From NCBI RefSeq assembly GCF_003967355.1, contig NZ_BIFH01000016.1:350881-414880 (forward strand): DNA of 64,000 nucleotides. The letters run 5' to 3'. This document shows positions 44,314 through 53,156 of the stretch, piece after piece. A program made the position numbers and the translations under genes. The notes under the pieces were generated by a model. The model saw nothing but the letters and a program-made list of their open reading frames with translations, ran no database searches and was not told where the DNA came from. How positions within the stretch are numbered: position 1 is the stretch's first letter; the number at the start of each line of letters is the position of its first letter. Source of the stretch: Embleya hyalina (lineage in GTDB: Bacteria; Actinomycetota; Actinomycetes; Streptomycetales; Streptomycetaceae).

Positions 44314-45300
44314 GTGCTCAGGATCCAGGTCGGGCCGGCCGACGTGGCGCGCAGCAGGTTCGCGATCTCCCCGCTGGGCGAGGCCGTGTTGGTGCTGCGG
44401 ACCCTTTCGGGCAGTCATCACGCCGGGCCGCTGCGGCCGTGGATCGAGCGGCTGCGGCCCGCGTACGAGCGGCTGCGTCGGGAGATGCCGGCGGTCGCCG
44501 CGATGACCTCGCTGTATCGGCGCGGCGGCTACAACGCCGACTTCCTGCATCCGCCGCCGGCGGGGATACCGACCGGCATCGGGGACGAACTCGCGGCGGT
44601 ACGGGCCACCCCGCTCGACCGGGCCCGGGGCGAGTTGGCGCGCAATCTGGCCGGGCTGCGCCCGCCGTCGGCGGCGGCGCGCGCGCTGTTCGAGGCGCCC
44701 GACGTGGTCGCGCGGCTCGCGGACGCGATCGAGGCGGCCTGGACGGCGCTCCTGGAGCCGGAGTGGCCGGCGCTGCACGCGGTGTTGCAGCACGATCTGG
44801 TGCGCACCGCCGGGCGGTTGACCACCTACGGCTGGGGCGCCGCGCTGAGCGATCTGTCGCCCCGGCTGCGCTGGCACGACGAGGGCGCGATCGAGGTGGC
44901 CGGCCACCAGGACACCGGCACGATCGTGCTCGGCGGCGCGGGGTTGTTGTTCGTGCCCTCGGCGTTCGGGGCGAGCATCGTCTACGTGGAACCGCCGTGG
45001 CCGTACGCCATCGTCTATCCGGCCCGAGGCGTGGCCGAACTCATGGGCGCCCCGGCTCCCTCCGACGACGCGGCGCTGGCCGACCTGCTCGGCGGCACAC
45101 GCGCGCTGATCCTGCGCGCGTTGCACATCCCGGCCACCACCACACAACTCGCCGCCCGGCTGAACCTACCCCTGGGCACCGTCGGCGACCACCTGGCCGT
45201 ACTGCGCCGCGCCCGGCTGGTCACCGGCCTGCGCGTGGGCCGCTCGGTGCGCTACCAACGCACCGCGCTCGGCGAGGTGTTGACCGAGGGCCCGACCTGA
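44314..45300 (+). CDS. ArsR-like regulator with DUF5937-type N-terminal domain
   Basis: 328 residues. The N-terminal two-thirds (about 1-240) is a helical sensor (SRFAISPLGEAVLVLRTLSG); the C-terminal winged helix (about 255-325: TTTQLAARLNLPLGTVGDHLAVLRRA) is ArsR-like. No metal-binding Cys/His site is seen, so an organic ligand is likely. GTG 44314 follows a GGGAGG-like site. Controls, by position, the divergent MFS gene. Confidence 0.87.
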   Translation: MLRIQVGPADVARSRFAISPLGEAVLVLRTLSGSHHAGPLRPWIERLRPAYERLRREMPAVAAMTSLYRRGGYNADFLHPPPAGIPTGIGDELAAVRATPLDRARGELARNLAGLRPPSAAARALFEAPDVVARLADAIEAAWTALLEPEWPALHAVLQHDLVRTAGRLTTYGWGAALSDLSPRLRWHDEGAIEVAGHQDTGTIVLGGAGLLFVPSAFGASIVYVEPPWPYAIVYPARGVAELMGAPAPSDDAALADLLGGTRALILRALHIPATTTQLAARLNLPLGTVGDHLAVLRRARLVTGLRVGRSVRYQRTALGEVLTEGPT

Positions 45301-45344
45301 ACCACGCGCGACCCGCCACGCACCCCGCCCCCGCGCGGCCCCGC

Positions 45345-46148
45345 TCACCCCACCACCGCGACCAACCCCGGCAGATACCCCTTCGCCTGCCCCGTCGCCG
45401 TCGGGTGGTACGACTCGTCCAGGGGCAACGTCACCCCGTGCAGCCACTCGTCGGCCCCGCAGACCCCGTGGCCGGCGAACCGCTCCCGTACGTCCGCGAA
45501 GTCCGCGCCGGCCGCCGCCGCGCGCCCGGCCGTGGTCTCGTCCAGGATGTCGGCCGCCTCGTCCAGCACCCGCCGCTTGGCCTCGCTCAGCCCGAACAGG
45601 CAACCGCCCGGCTCGAACAGGCGCGGATACCCGAGCACCACCAGCCGCGCACGCGGCGCGAGCAGCCGGATCCGTGCGTAGGTGGCGTCCAGATCGGCCG
45701 GCAGCCGGTCGCGCGCATACGCCGTCCCCGTCGCCACCGCGTCCGCGCAGTCCCTGTCGTCCCCGAGTACACACGTGCGGATCGTGTCGGCGAAGCCGAC
45801 GTCGTTGCCACCGACGCTGATCGTCACGAGCGTGGTGTCGGCGTTCAACACGGACGTCTGCCCGCCCAGCACCTGCGCGGTGGTCGCGCCGGAGCAGGCG
45901 GCGAAGGCGAACTCCGCCGCCGGGTGCGCCCGGTGCCACAGCGAGGGGTAGGCGTTGGCGCTGCGCTTGCAGTCGCCGCCGTCGGGCAGGTAGTCGCCCG
46001 CGCCCACCCCCGAACTGTACGAATCGCCCAGCGCCGCGTAGCTCGACGTCGGCGCGGCCGGCGCCGAATGCGCGGTGGGCGCGGCGAGCCCGCCGAGCAC
46101 GAGGCCGGCGGCGGCGAGGGGGGCGGCGACACGGGCGAGCGAGGGCAC
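45345..46148 (-). CDS. Secreted SGNH/GDSL lipase or esterase
   Basis: 267 residues. Signal peptide about 1-28 (APLAAAGLVLGGLAAPTAHSA). Block I GDSYSSGVGAG has the nucleophile Ser43, block III ISVGGNDVGF the oxyanion Gly/Asn, and the catalytic His is in DESYHPTATG. Six cysteines probably form three disulfides. This is the Streptomyces extracellular lipase type of SGNH enzymes. Divergent from the PhoD gene across a 291-bp gap. Confidence 0.92.
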   Translation of the reverse strand: MPSLARVAAPLAAAGLVLGGLAAPTAHSAPAAPTSSYAALGDSYSSGVGAGDYLPDGGDCKRSANAYPSLWHRAHPAAEFAFAACSGATTAQVLGGQTSVLNADTTLVTISVGGNDVGFADTIRTCVLGDDRDCADAVATGTAYARDRLPADLDATYARIRLLAPRARLVVLGYPRLFEPGGCLFGLSEAKRRVLDEAADILDETTAGRAAAAGADFADVRERFAGHGVCGADEWLHGVTLPLDESYHPTATGQAKGYLPGLVAVVG

Positions 46149-46378
46149 GGGTGGGTCTCCTCCGGAACGTGGGCACGTCGTCGGAGGTATCGGCCGCCCA
46201 GCCGCCCGACTTGACCACGATCACCCCTCCGAAGGACCGGGGCCGCCCGCCGTCCGCACACCGGCCGCCTCCTCGGCCGCAGGTCGGCGCGTACCCCGGC
46301 GGGCCGCCGCCCCGCACATCCGCCGCCCCCTCGACCGCAGGTCGGCGGGCGGATCCACCCCCGGCCCGCCGACCAGTC

Positions 46379-46393
46379 TTGACGAACCGTCAA
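46379..46393. promoter_or_regulatory. Dyad upstream of the PhoD gene
   Basis: TTGACG-AAC-CGTCAA lies 47 bp before the ATG; it may be a -35 region or regulator site. The remainder of 46149-46439 contains two degenerate copies of a roughly 40-bp GC-rich repeat ending CCGCAGGTCGGCG, and no gene. Confidence 0.4.
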
Positions 46394-46439
46394 ACCGGCG
46401 TTCGCCCCCACGTCGCCCGGCGCCACTACACACGTATCC

Positions 46440-47996
46440 ATGACATCAGTGGACAGAAGGACCCTCCTGCGCACCGGCTCCGTCGTCGGAGCCGGCCTGG
46501 CGATCGCCCCCGTCCTGGGCGCCGGCTCCGCCTCGGCCTCGACGTCGGACGCGCCCGCGTTCGTCGCGTCCGGCCGGCCCGCGCTGAGCCACGGCGTGCA
46601 GAGCGGCGACGTCACCGCGTCCTCCGCGATCGTGTGGGGCCGCGCCGACCGGCTCGGTCGACTGATCGTCGAGTACGGCACCCGGCCCGACCTGCGCGAC
46701 GCCTGCCGTGTCCGCGGGCCGTGGCTGACCCCCGACGGCGACCTGACCGGCCGGGTCCGGCTGCGCGACCTGCCGGCGGGCAGGCGGATCCACTACCGGG
46801 TCCGGGTCGAGGGCGAGCGCGGCGCGGCCGGTGAGCCGATCACCGGCTCGCTGGTCACCGCGCCGCACGAGCACAGCCGCTCCGATGTGCGCTTCCTGTG
46901 GTCGGGCGACTGTGTCGGCCAGGGCTGGGGCAGCAACCCCGACCTGGGCGGGATGACCATATTCGAGCAGATGCGCCGACTGCGCCCGGACTTCTTCCTG
47001 CACAGCGGCGACACCGTCTACTCCGACGGCCCGCTCGTGGAGAGCGTCACGCTGCCCGACGGCCGGATCTGGCGCAACGTGGTCACCCCGGAGAAGTCCA
47101 AGGTCGCCGAGTCGCTGACCGAGTACCGAGGCCAGTTCGCGTACAACCTGCTCGACCGCAACTACCGCGCGTTCACCGCCGAGGTCGCCCAGATCAACCA
47201 GTGGGACGACCACGAGGTGCGCAACAACTGGTACCCGGGCCAGATCCTCGACGACGCGCGCTACACCGAGAAGCGCATCGACGTGCTCGCCGCGCGGGCC
47301 AAGCAGGCGTTCCGCGAGTGGGTGCCGATCGGCGACGACCGGGTGTACCGCAAGTTGTCCTTCGGCCGGCACCTGGACGTGTTCGTCCTGGACATGCGCA
47401 CCTACAAGGACCGCAACGACGACAACCGCTACGCCGACCCCAAGCGCGGCATGCTCGGCGACCGGCAGCGCGAGTGGCTGATCGAGGGTCTTTCGCGCAG
47501 TCGGGCCACGTGGAAGGTGATCGCCAACGACCTGCCGCTGGGCCTGGTGGTGCCGGACGGCGCCAACGCGCAGGAGGGTGTCGCGCAGGGCGACCCCGGC
47601 AAGCCGCTGGGTCGGGAGATGGAGTTCGCGACGGTCCTGCGCACCGCGCAGCGTCGCGGTGTCCGGGGCATCGTGTTCCTGACCGCCGACGTGCACTACA
47701 CCGCGGCGCACCACTACGACCCGTCGCGGGCCGCGTTCCAGGACTTCGACCCGTTCTGGGAGTTCGTCTCGGGACCGCTGAACGCGGGCGCGTTCGGCCC
47801 CAACGCGCTGGACGGCACCTTCGGCCCCAAGGCCGAGTTCGTACACGCCCCGCCGCGCGCGAACTTCTCGCCGCTGGAGGGTTTCCAGCACTTCGGCGAG
47901 GTCGAGATCGACGGCCCGTCGGGCAACCTGACGGTCAACCTGCGGGACGCCGCGTCCACCGTCCTGTGGAGCAAGACCCTGCGCCCGACTCGCTGA
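46440..47996 (+). CDS. PhoD-family alkaline phosphatase/phosphodiesterase, Tat-exported
   Basis: 518 residues. The twin-arginine signal DRRTLLRTG (residues 5-13) and hydrophobic stretch to about residue 34 indicate folded export. The PhoD metal motifs are complete: SGDCVGQG, HSGDTVYSDG, QWDDHEVRNNW and TADVHYTAAHHYDP. Releases phosphate from mono- or diesters outside the cell using Fe/Ca. An Ig-like N-terminal domain (SHGVQSGDVTASSAIVWGRAD) precedes the catalytic part. Phosphate starvation control is expected, but a PhoP box is not convincing here. Confidence 0.93.
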   Translation: MTSVDRRTLLRTGSVVGAGLAIAPVLGAGSASASTSDAPAFVASGRPALSHGVQSGDVTASSAIVWGRADRLGRLIVEYGTRPDLRDACRVRGPWLTPDGDLTGRVRLRDLPAGRRIHYRVRVEGERGAAGEPITGSLVTAPHEHSRSDVRFLWSGDCVGQGWGSNPDLGGMTIFEQMRRLRPDFFLHSGDTVYSDGPLVESVTLPDGRIWRNVVTPEKSKVAESLTEYRGQFAYNLLDRNYRAFTAEVAQINQWDDHEVRNNWYPGQILDDARYTEKRIDVLAARAKQAFREWVPIGDDRVYRKLSFGRHLDVFVLDMRTYKDRNDDNRYADPKRGMLGDRQREWLIEGLSRSRATWKVIANDLPLGLVVPDGANAQEGVAQGDPGKPLGREMEFATVLRTAQRRGVRGIVFLTADVHYTAAHHYDPSRAAFQDFDPFWEFVSGPLNAGAFGPNALDGTFGPKAEFVHAPPRANFSPLEGFQHFGEVEIDGPSGNLTVNLRDAASTVLWSKTLRPTR

Positions 47997-48029
47997 CGCA
48001 CCGTCAGTTCACACTGCTGACACACCGTC

Positions 48030-48063
48030 ACGGGAGTCCTCGTCGGCCGACGAGGACTCCCGT
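48030..48063. terminator. Terminator after PhoD
   Basis: A 34-bp perfect palindrome: ACGGGAGTCCTCGTCGG (48030-48046) is followed at once by its complement. Just before it, CTGACGCACCGTCA and CTGACACACCGTCA form a near-perfect direct repeat (47993 and 48017). Confidence 0.85.
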
Positions 48064-48207
48064 CCGGCGGGCAACTGGCGCCATGCATACGGCGAAACGT
48101 CCATCACTACCCGAAAAAGCGCGACAAAGATCGTTCGCCGCTTCGATTACGCTCCGCCTCCGACCGCCCCTAAGGGGTCGAGGCACCGAGCGAAACGAGG
48201 CGCACGC

Positions 48208-49845
48208 ATGGACATCACACGTGAGCATCCCGGCCCCACCCGCCCCGGCGCCCGAGCGGGCGTACCCGTCGGGCGAATCGTGCGCACCGTGGTGCCCGCC
48301 GTAGCCGCCTGTCTGGTGCTCGGCGCGTGCGGTGGCGGCGACGACGCGGCGGCGGGCAAGGACGCGGACACCTCCACGGTGGCGCCCAAGTCCGGTGGCA
48401 CGCTGACCGTGGCGATGGCGAGCGACATGCGCTCGATGGACCCGTTCGGCGCGCTGAGCAATTCGTACACCGACAACAGCCGACTCAACGCGGTCTACGA
48501 CTCGCTGTTCTGGCACGAGGCCAAGACCGGCAAGGTGATGCCGCAGGTCGGCGAGAGCCTGACCCCGGACCCGGGCAACGCGTCCTGGACGCTCAAGCTC
48601 AAGCCGAACGTCAAGTTCTCCGACGGCACCCCCTACGACGCGGCGGCGGTCAAGTTCACCTGGGACGAGCACGCCGCGCCGGCGCGCAAGTCGTATCAGG
48701 CGGGCACCATCGCGGCGGTCAAGGCGACCGAGGTGGTCGATCCCACCACCCTGAAGATCACCCTGACCGGCCCGAACGCCAACTTCGACCACATCGTGGC
48801 CTCGAACCTGTCGTTCATCGTCTCCCCGACCGCGTACCGCAAGGACCCGGCCGGCTTCGCCCGCAACCCCGTCGGCGCCGGCCCGTACACCTTCAAGGAG
48901 TGGACCACCGGCGACCACATGACCTTCGTCAAGAACCGCGGCTACTGGCAGGGCGCGGCCAAGCCGTACGCCGACACGGTGGTGTTCAAGATCATCCAGG
49001 ACAGCACCCAGGGCCTGGAGACGGTCTACTCCGGCGGCGCCGACATGAAGGTCTCGGTCAACGCCGAGGACCCGGTCAAGGCCAAGCAAAAGGGCCTGGA
49101 GACCAAGATCGTCACGATCATCGGCGGCGAGTCGATCTACTTCAACAACAAGCGCGCGCCGTTCGACGACGTGCGCGCCCGGCGCGCGGTGCAACTCGCG
49201 CTCGACGCGGACGAGGTGAACAAGATCTCGTTCAGCGGCAACGGCACGCCTACGCGCAGCATCTTCCCGCCGGAGAGCCCGCTCGTGGACGCGGGCACCG
49301 AGACCGTCCAGCGCACCGACCGTGCGGAGGCGCAGCGGCTGCTGGACGAGTTGGCCGCGGCGGGCAAGCCGCTCGACTTCACCTACTCCATCCCGCAGAA
49401 CGCCAACGCGCAGCGGACCGCCGAATACATCATGACCTCGCTCCGCGCGCTGCGGAACATCTCGGTCAAGATCGCGCCGATGCCGATCGCCGCGTTCCAG
49501 ACCGACATCGTGATCAACAAGAACTACCAGGCCGCGATGTTCAGTTACTACCTCTCGGACGCCGAACCCGGGCTGTACGTGAACCTCTACAGCACCAGCC
49601 CGAACAACTACCTGCTGTACACGAACCCCACCGTCGACCAGAACCTGGACAGGGCCCGGACGACCAACGACCCGGCGCAGCGCAAGGCCGCCTACACCGC
49701 GGTCGCCGCGCAGTTGAAGCAGGACGCGCCGCTGTGGACGTACCAGTCGTCGGTGGTCACCGCGTTCCACCGGTCGACGGTGGTGGGCATGGTGTTGAGC
49801 AACGACGGCATGGTGCTGATGGACCGGATCGGGCTCAAGGGCTGA
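48208..49845 (+). CDS. Peptide-type ABC transporter solute-binding lipoprotein (SBP family 5)
   Basis: 545 residues. Lipobox LGAC with Cys41, then the SBP_bac_5 fold: GGTLTVAMASDMRSMDPFGA near 60, NPVGAGPYTFKEW, and FDDVRARRAVQLALD. Binds oligopeptides, nickel chelates or sugars in its family. It is an orphan: no DppBCDF-type permease or ATPase genes are adjacent. GAGG precedes ATG 48208. Might serve a distant transporter or act as a sensor. Confidence 0.9.
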   Translation: MDITREHPGPTRPGARAGVPVGRIVRTVVPAVAACLVLGACGGGDDAAAGKDADTSTVAPKSGGTLTVAMASDMRSMDPFGALSNSYTDNSRLNAVYDSLFWHEAKTGKVMPQVGESLTPDPGNASWTLKLKPNVKFSDGTPYDAAAVKFTWDEHAAPARKSYQAGTIAAVKATEVVDPTTLKITLTGPNANFDHIVASNLSFIVSPTAYRKDPAGFARNPVGAGPYTFKEWTTGDHMTFVKNRGYWQGAAKPYADTVVFKIIQDSTQGLETVYSGGADMKVSVNAEDPVKAKQKGLETKIVTIIGGESIYFNNKRAPFDDVRARRAVQLALDADEVNKISFSGNGTPTRSIFPPESPLVDAGTETVQRTDRAEAQRLLDELAAAGKPLDFTYSIPQNANAQRTAEYIMTSLRALRNISVKIAPMPIAAFQTDIVINKNYQAAMFSYYLSDAEPGLYVNLYSTSPNNYLLYTNPTVDQNLDRARTTNDPAQRKAAYTAVAAQLKQDAPLWTYQSSVVTAFHRSTVVGMVLSNDGMVLMDRIGLKG

Positions 49846-49910
49846 TCCGGGCCGGGGCCCGGGTGCCGATCCGGCCCAAGCCTCGGCGGCCGTACCCTCG
49901 GGGTTCGGAC

Positions 49911-49933
49911 TTGAGTCTCCACCGGGTGGAGAC
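49911..49933 (+). promoter_or_regulatory. MerR autoregulatory promoter/operator
   Basis: TTGAGT (49911-49916) overlaps GTCTCCACC-G-GGTGGAGAC (49915-49933), perfect 9-bp arms, with CACGGT about 19 bp after the -35: the long-spacer geometry recognised by MerR proteins. Confidence 0.78.
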
Positions 49934-49948
49934 GGCACGGTGAGGGAC

Positions 49949-50881
49949 ATGGACGGCGCGCCCCTGTATTCGATCGGCGACCTGGCCCGGCGGACCGGTC
50001 TGTCGGTCCGCACGATCCGGTTCTACGCGGACGCGGGGGTCGTGCCGCCCACCCGACGAAGTCCCGCCGGCTACCGGCTGTACGACGTCGACGCACTGGC
50101 CCGTCTCGAACTCGTGCGCACGCTGCGCGACCTCGACATCGACCTGGCGACCATCCAACGGGTGTTGGCCCGCGAGGTCACCGTCGCCGAGGTCGCCGAC
50201 GCGCACGCGCGGGCGCTGGACACGCGGATCGAGACGCTGCGGTTGCGTCGGGCCGTGCTGCGCGCGGTGGCCGGGCGGGGTTCGAGTCCCGAGGAGACGA
50301 ACCTGATGCACAAACTCGCCCGACTGTCCGACGAGGAACGTCGGAAGTTGATCACCGACTTCCTCGACGCGACCTTCGCCGACCTGGAGGTGGATCCGGA
50401 CTTCCTGGCCAGGATGCGCTGCGGGCTGCCGAGCCTGCCGGACGATCCGACCCAGGAGCAGTTGGAGGCGTGGGTCGACCTCGGCGAACTGGTCACCGAC
50501 CCCGACTTCCGCGCGTCGATCCGGCGGATGGCGGAGTACCAGGCGCGCGACCGTCCGAACGACCTCCCCCGGGGCACCTACGAGCGGCTGTCCGAACTCA
50601 CCCGGGAGCGGGTCGAGGCGGCCCGCGCGGCCGGGATCGAGCCGACCTCGGCGGCGGCGGAGCCGGTGGTCACCGAGCTGGTCGCGGCCTACGCGACGGC
50701 CTTCGGCCGCCCGGCCGACGCGGCCTTCGTCGCGTCACTGGTGGAGCGGATGGAGGTGGGCGGCGACCCACGCGCGGAACGCTACTGGGCCCTGCTCGGC
50801 GTCATCAACGCCTGGCCCACATGGCCCAGCGCGGCCCCGATCTTCACCTGGTTCACGAAGGCCCTTCGCGCCCGGGGGTAG
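49949..50881 (+). CDS. MerR family regulator with C-terminal helical domain
   Basis: 310 residues. YSIGDLARRTGLSVRTIRFY winged helix and coiled coil to about 115, followed by a 190-residue helical domain (LDATFADLEVDPDFLARMRCG to the end) as in TipA-like or SkgA-like large MerR proteins, probably ligand-binding. The autoregulatory dyad sits just upstream. ATG 49949 is chosen since GTGAGGG precedes it; a GTG at 49940 lies in that site. Target likely itself. Confidence 0.9.
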   Translation: MDGAPLYSIGDLARRTGLSVRTIRFYADAGVVPPTRRSPAGYRLYDVDALARLELVRTLRDLDIDLATIQRVLAREVTVAEVADAHARALDTRIETLRLRRAVLRAVAGRGSSPEETNLMHKLARLSDEERRKLITDFLDATFADLEVDPDFLARMRCGLPSLPDDPTQEQLEAWVDLGELVTDPDFRASIRRMAEYQARDRPNDLPRGTYERLSELTRERVEAARAAGIEPTSAAAEPVVTELVAAYATAFGRPADAAFVASLVERMEVGGDPRAERYWALLGVINAWPTWPSAAPIFTWFTKALRARG

Positions 50882-50888
50882 ACCCACG

Positions 50889-50917
50889 CCCGGGGGCGGA
50901 CATGGTCCGCCCCCGGG
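50889..50917 (+). terminator. Terminator after the large MerR gene
   Basis: CCCGGGGGCGGAC (50889-50901) and its complement (50905-50917) form a perfect 13-bp stem with an ATG loop. The remainder of the 336-bp gap to 51217 holds no gene; its GC is locally lower (a run of seven A at 51116), consistent with a promoter for the next operon. Confidence 0.85.
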
Positions 50918-51217
50918 GAATCCGGTTCGGCGGTCCGGCTCACGATCTCGGCGATCGGGCAACTTCCTTTTCGCGCGGGTAATTTCCCCGTTTTCACCCC
51001 GCGGATCGCGGCATGCAGCACACTCGACACCACGGGTGACGAGCCGGTTTACGCACGACCCGCCACGGCGACGTGCGCGATCGACGCATGGTGAGGGAAT
51101 CGGGCGAGTTCCAGCAAAAAAAGCCGTCGGATCCCGGTACGGGAAGCAGCCTCATCCCCTCCCGACCCGGGAGGGCGTTTCCGGGCGCGCGATCGCGTCC
51201 AAGAATCGGAGTGCCCG

Positions 51218-51400
51218 ATGACGGAACTGCCGACCGCGGCGGCCCGGATCGTCCCCCATGTCACCGCCGCCGCGGCCACGATGGGAATGCAGGTACTCGC
51301 GTCGACCCGGGAGCGGCTCGCCGACGGTGCCGCGCACCGCGGTCGGGTCGTGGGCGATGTCCACGGCGGATACCGACCGGGACCGGTCCAGGGCCCGTGA
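51218..51400 (+). CDS. Small hypothetical protein, first gene of a three-gene operon
   Basis: 60 residues. ATG 51218 follows CGGAG. Its stop TGA overlaps the GTG of the next gene (GTGA, 51397-51400), a sign of translational coupling. The N-terminus is Ala/Thr-rich and mildly hydrophobic, the end Gly/Pro-rich. Not recognised. Could be a small membrane-associated or regulatory protein. Confidence 0.6.
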   Translation: MTELPTAAARIVPHVTAAAATMGMQVLASTRERLADGAAHRGRVVGDVHGGYRPGPVQGP

Positions 51401-52179
51401 ACGCGAGATCCGACGCCGACGAAACCCCGGACGCGAAACGCGGCAGGCATGCCGCGCCGGAACCGACGATCGGCGAAGGCGACCCCCCGGATCGGTTGTC
51501 GGCCGAGCCCAAGAGCCGCGGCGCCATCGCCATCGCCCAGGTGGTGGGCAACGTCATCGTCAGCATCTTTGCCGACGACTCCCGAAGGTGGCGCCTGCCG
51601 CTCTTCTGCGTGGTCATCGCGCTGGTGACCACGGCCCTGCTTCGCAATCCCGGCGGCCCGGAGGACCAGTTCGTCGGGATCTACGTACTGATGGGCATCG
51701 CCCTTCCGGCCACCGTGCTACGCGCGTTGGCGCTCGTGGGCTCCGAGCGGGGCCGGGTGTCGATCACCGTGGTCTCCCTCATCTGCGTGATGGCCGCCTT
51801 CGTGTGGACCGAATACCTGCGCGTGCACGGCGAGGTCGACGTCACCGGGCGGGTCGAGGTCGCGCACGCGATGTCGGTTCCGGACGGCGGTCGCGTCGAC
51901 ATCAAGGTCGTGGGCGTGCCCGACCGTACCCATCTGCGCCTGACCCTCGCGGTCCGGGACGCCGACGAACGAGCCCAGGCGTGTGTCCCGCAGACCAGGC
52001 TCGACCTGGTCCTGACCGGCCCGGGGCGGCCCGTCGCGGTGGACGGCATCCCCGGAGGCACCGCCGTCGATCTCGCGCTCGGCGGCTCCCGCAGCACCGT
52101 CGAGGCCACGGTGACGGTGCACACCGACCCGGGCTGTGCGATGAACGTGTCCGTGACGACCGCGATCCTGCACGACTGA
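51397..52179 (+). CDS. Membrane protein with an extracytoplasmic domain
   Basis: About 260 residues. Acidic cytoplasmic N-terminus (1-45), three hydrophobic helices (LPLFCVVIALVTTALL, VLMGIALPATVLRALALV, ITVVSLICVMAAFVW), then a 120-residue beta-rich outer domain with two cysteines (AQACVPQ and PGCAMN), which could bond. Not recognised as a family. GTG 51397 overlaps the preceding stop. The following gene is a solute-binding lipoprotein, so the two may form a surface sensor or receptor unit. Confidence 0.72.
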   Translation: MNARSDADETPDAKRGRHAAPEPTIGEGDPPDRLSAEPKSRGAIAIAQVVGNVIVSIFADDSRRWRLPLFCVVIALVTTALLRNPGGPEDQFVGIYVLMGIALPATVLRALALVGSERGRVSITVVSLICVMAAFVWTEYLRVHGEVDVTGRVEVAHAMSVPDGGRVDIKVVGVPDRTHLRLTLAVRDADERAQACVPQTRLDLVLTGPGRPVAVDGIPGGTAVDLALGGSRSTVEATVTVHTDPGCAMNVSVTTAILHD

Positions 52180-52211
52180 TCCCGCACGACCGAGGGAGAC
52201 GAACGAACCGG

Positions 52212-53081
52212 ATGAACACGAAGGCCCTTCGACGCCGGGTCGCGTGCCTGCTGCTCGTCGCACTGGCGCCCGTCGCCTGCACGAACGATTCCACCGACCG
52301 GCGATTCTTCGGCAAGTCCCTGCTCGTCGTCGGCATGCACAACGACCTCCCGGGTGTCTCGCTCCTGGAGAACTACCAGCGATCCGGTACCGATGTGCTG
52401 CTCACCACGATGCTCAAGACGAAACTGAAGGTCGAGATCTCCCCCACGGAGGTGTCCTCCAAGGACCGGATCACCAAGCTGCGCTCCGGCCAGGTCGACC
52501 TGGTGGTCGGATCCTTTTCCATCACCCCCGAACGCATGAGGCAGATCGATTTCGTCGGTCCCTACCTCACCACCCGACAGGGATTCCTGGTCGGCCCGGA
52601 CGACGCGAACATCAAGGTGCTCGCGGACCTCAACGGCAAGCGTGTGTGTACGTGGGAGGGAACCACGTCGGAGAACGCGCTGGAACAGTTGCGGACGCAA
52701 AAGGTGGACATGCTGATCGAGGCCGATGCGACGACGTGCATGGCGGACCTGAAAAGCGGTCGGGTGGCCGCGGTCTCGACGGATCAGACCATCCTGTACG
52801 GCTACGCGAACCTGAACGCCGCGGCCGGATTTCGGGTGGTCCCCGACCTGACCATCGGGGCACCGCAGCACTACGGCATCGGGCTCCCGAAGGGCCATCG
52901 CGACGATTGCCGACGGCTGAAGGGGATCATCAAGGAGTACGTGGAGAGCAGCGCCTGGATCGAGGCCATCCGGGTGTCGCTGCCCCAGATACCGATCCAG
53001 GCCCCGGGCTGGATCAGCAACTACAAGCCGATCGCCTCGACCGTCGACAAGTATTCGTGCCTCGACGAGCCGATCCCGTGA
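52212..53081 (+). CDS. SBP family 3 solute-binding lipoprotein
   Basis: 289 residues. Signal peptide and lipobox APVAC with Cys23. The type II solute-binding fold is shown by ITKLRSGQVDLVVGSFSITP, FVGPYLTTRQGFLVG and LADLNGKRVCTWEGTTSENA, as in GlnH-like amino acid binders. Cysteines in the latter region and ATTCMADL may pair. No amino acid permease is next to it; it lies 32 bp after the membrane protein, suggesting a sensing or scaffold function rather than import. Confidence 0.87.
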   Translation: MNTKALRRRVACLLLVALAPVACTNDSTDRRFFGKSLLVVGMHNDLPGVSLLENYQRSGTDVLLTTMLKTKLKVEISPTEVSSKDRITKLRSGQVDLVVGSFSITPERMRQIDFVGPYLTTRQGFLVGPDDANIKVLADLNGKRVCTWEGTTSENALEQLRTQKVDMLIEADATTCMADLKSGRVAAVSTDQTILYGYANLNAAAGFRVVPDLTIGAPQHYGIGLPKGHRDDCRRLKGIIKEYVESSAWIEAIRVSLPQIPIQAPGWISNYKPIASTVDKYSCLDEPIP

Positions 53082-53101
53082 CCCGATCCGAGAAACGCGA
53101 A

Positions 53102-53138
53102 GAGGGTGGCGGGCGGAGGAGATCCGCCCGCCACCCTC
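53102..53138. terminator. Bidirectional terminator
   Basis: GAGGGTGGCGGGCGGA (53102-53117) and its complement (53123-53138): a 16-bp perfect stem with a 5-nt loop between convergent SBP and MmpL genes. Confidence 0.9.
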
Positions 53139-53156
53139 CGGTCGGGTGCTACCGGA

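Noticed and set aside
46379-46430. PhoP (PHO) box upstream of PhoD
   Set aside because: The direct repeats match the GTTCACC-type consensus poorly; only a dyad can be claimed.
48028-50013. Long minus-strand frame opposite the peptide-binding lipoprotein
   Set aside because: Antisense shadow; composition Arg/Val/Gly-rich and no family.
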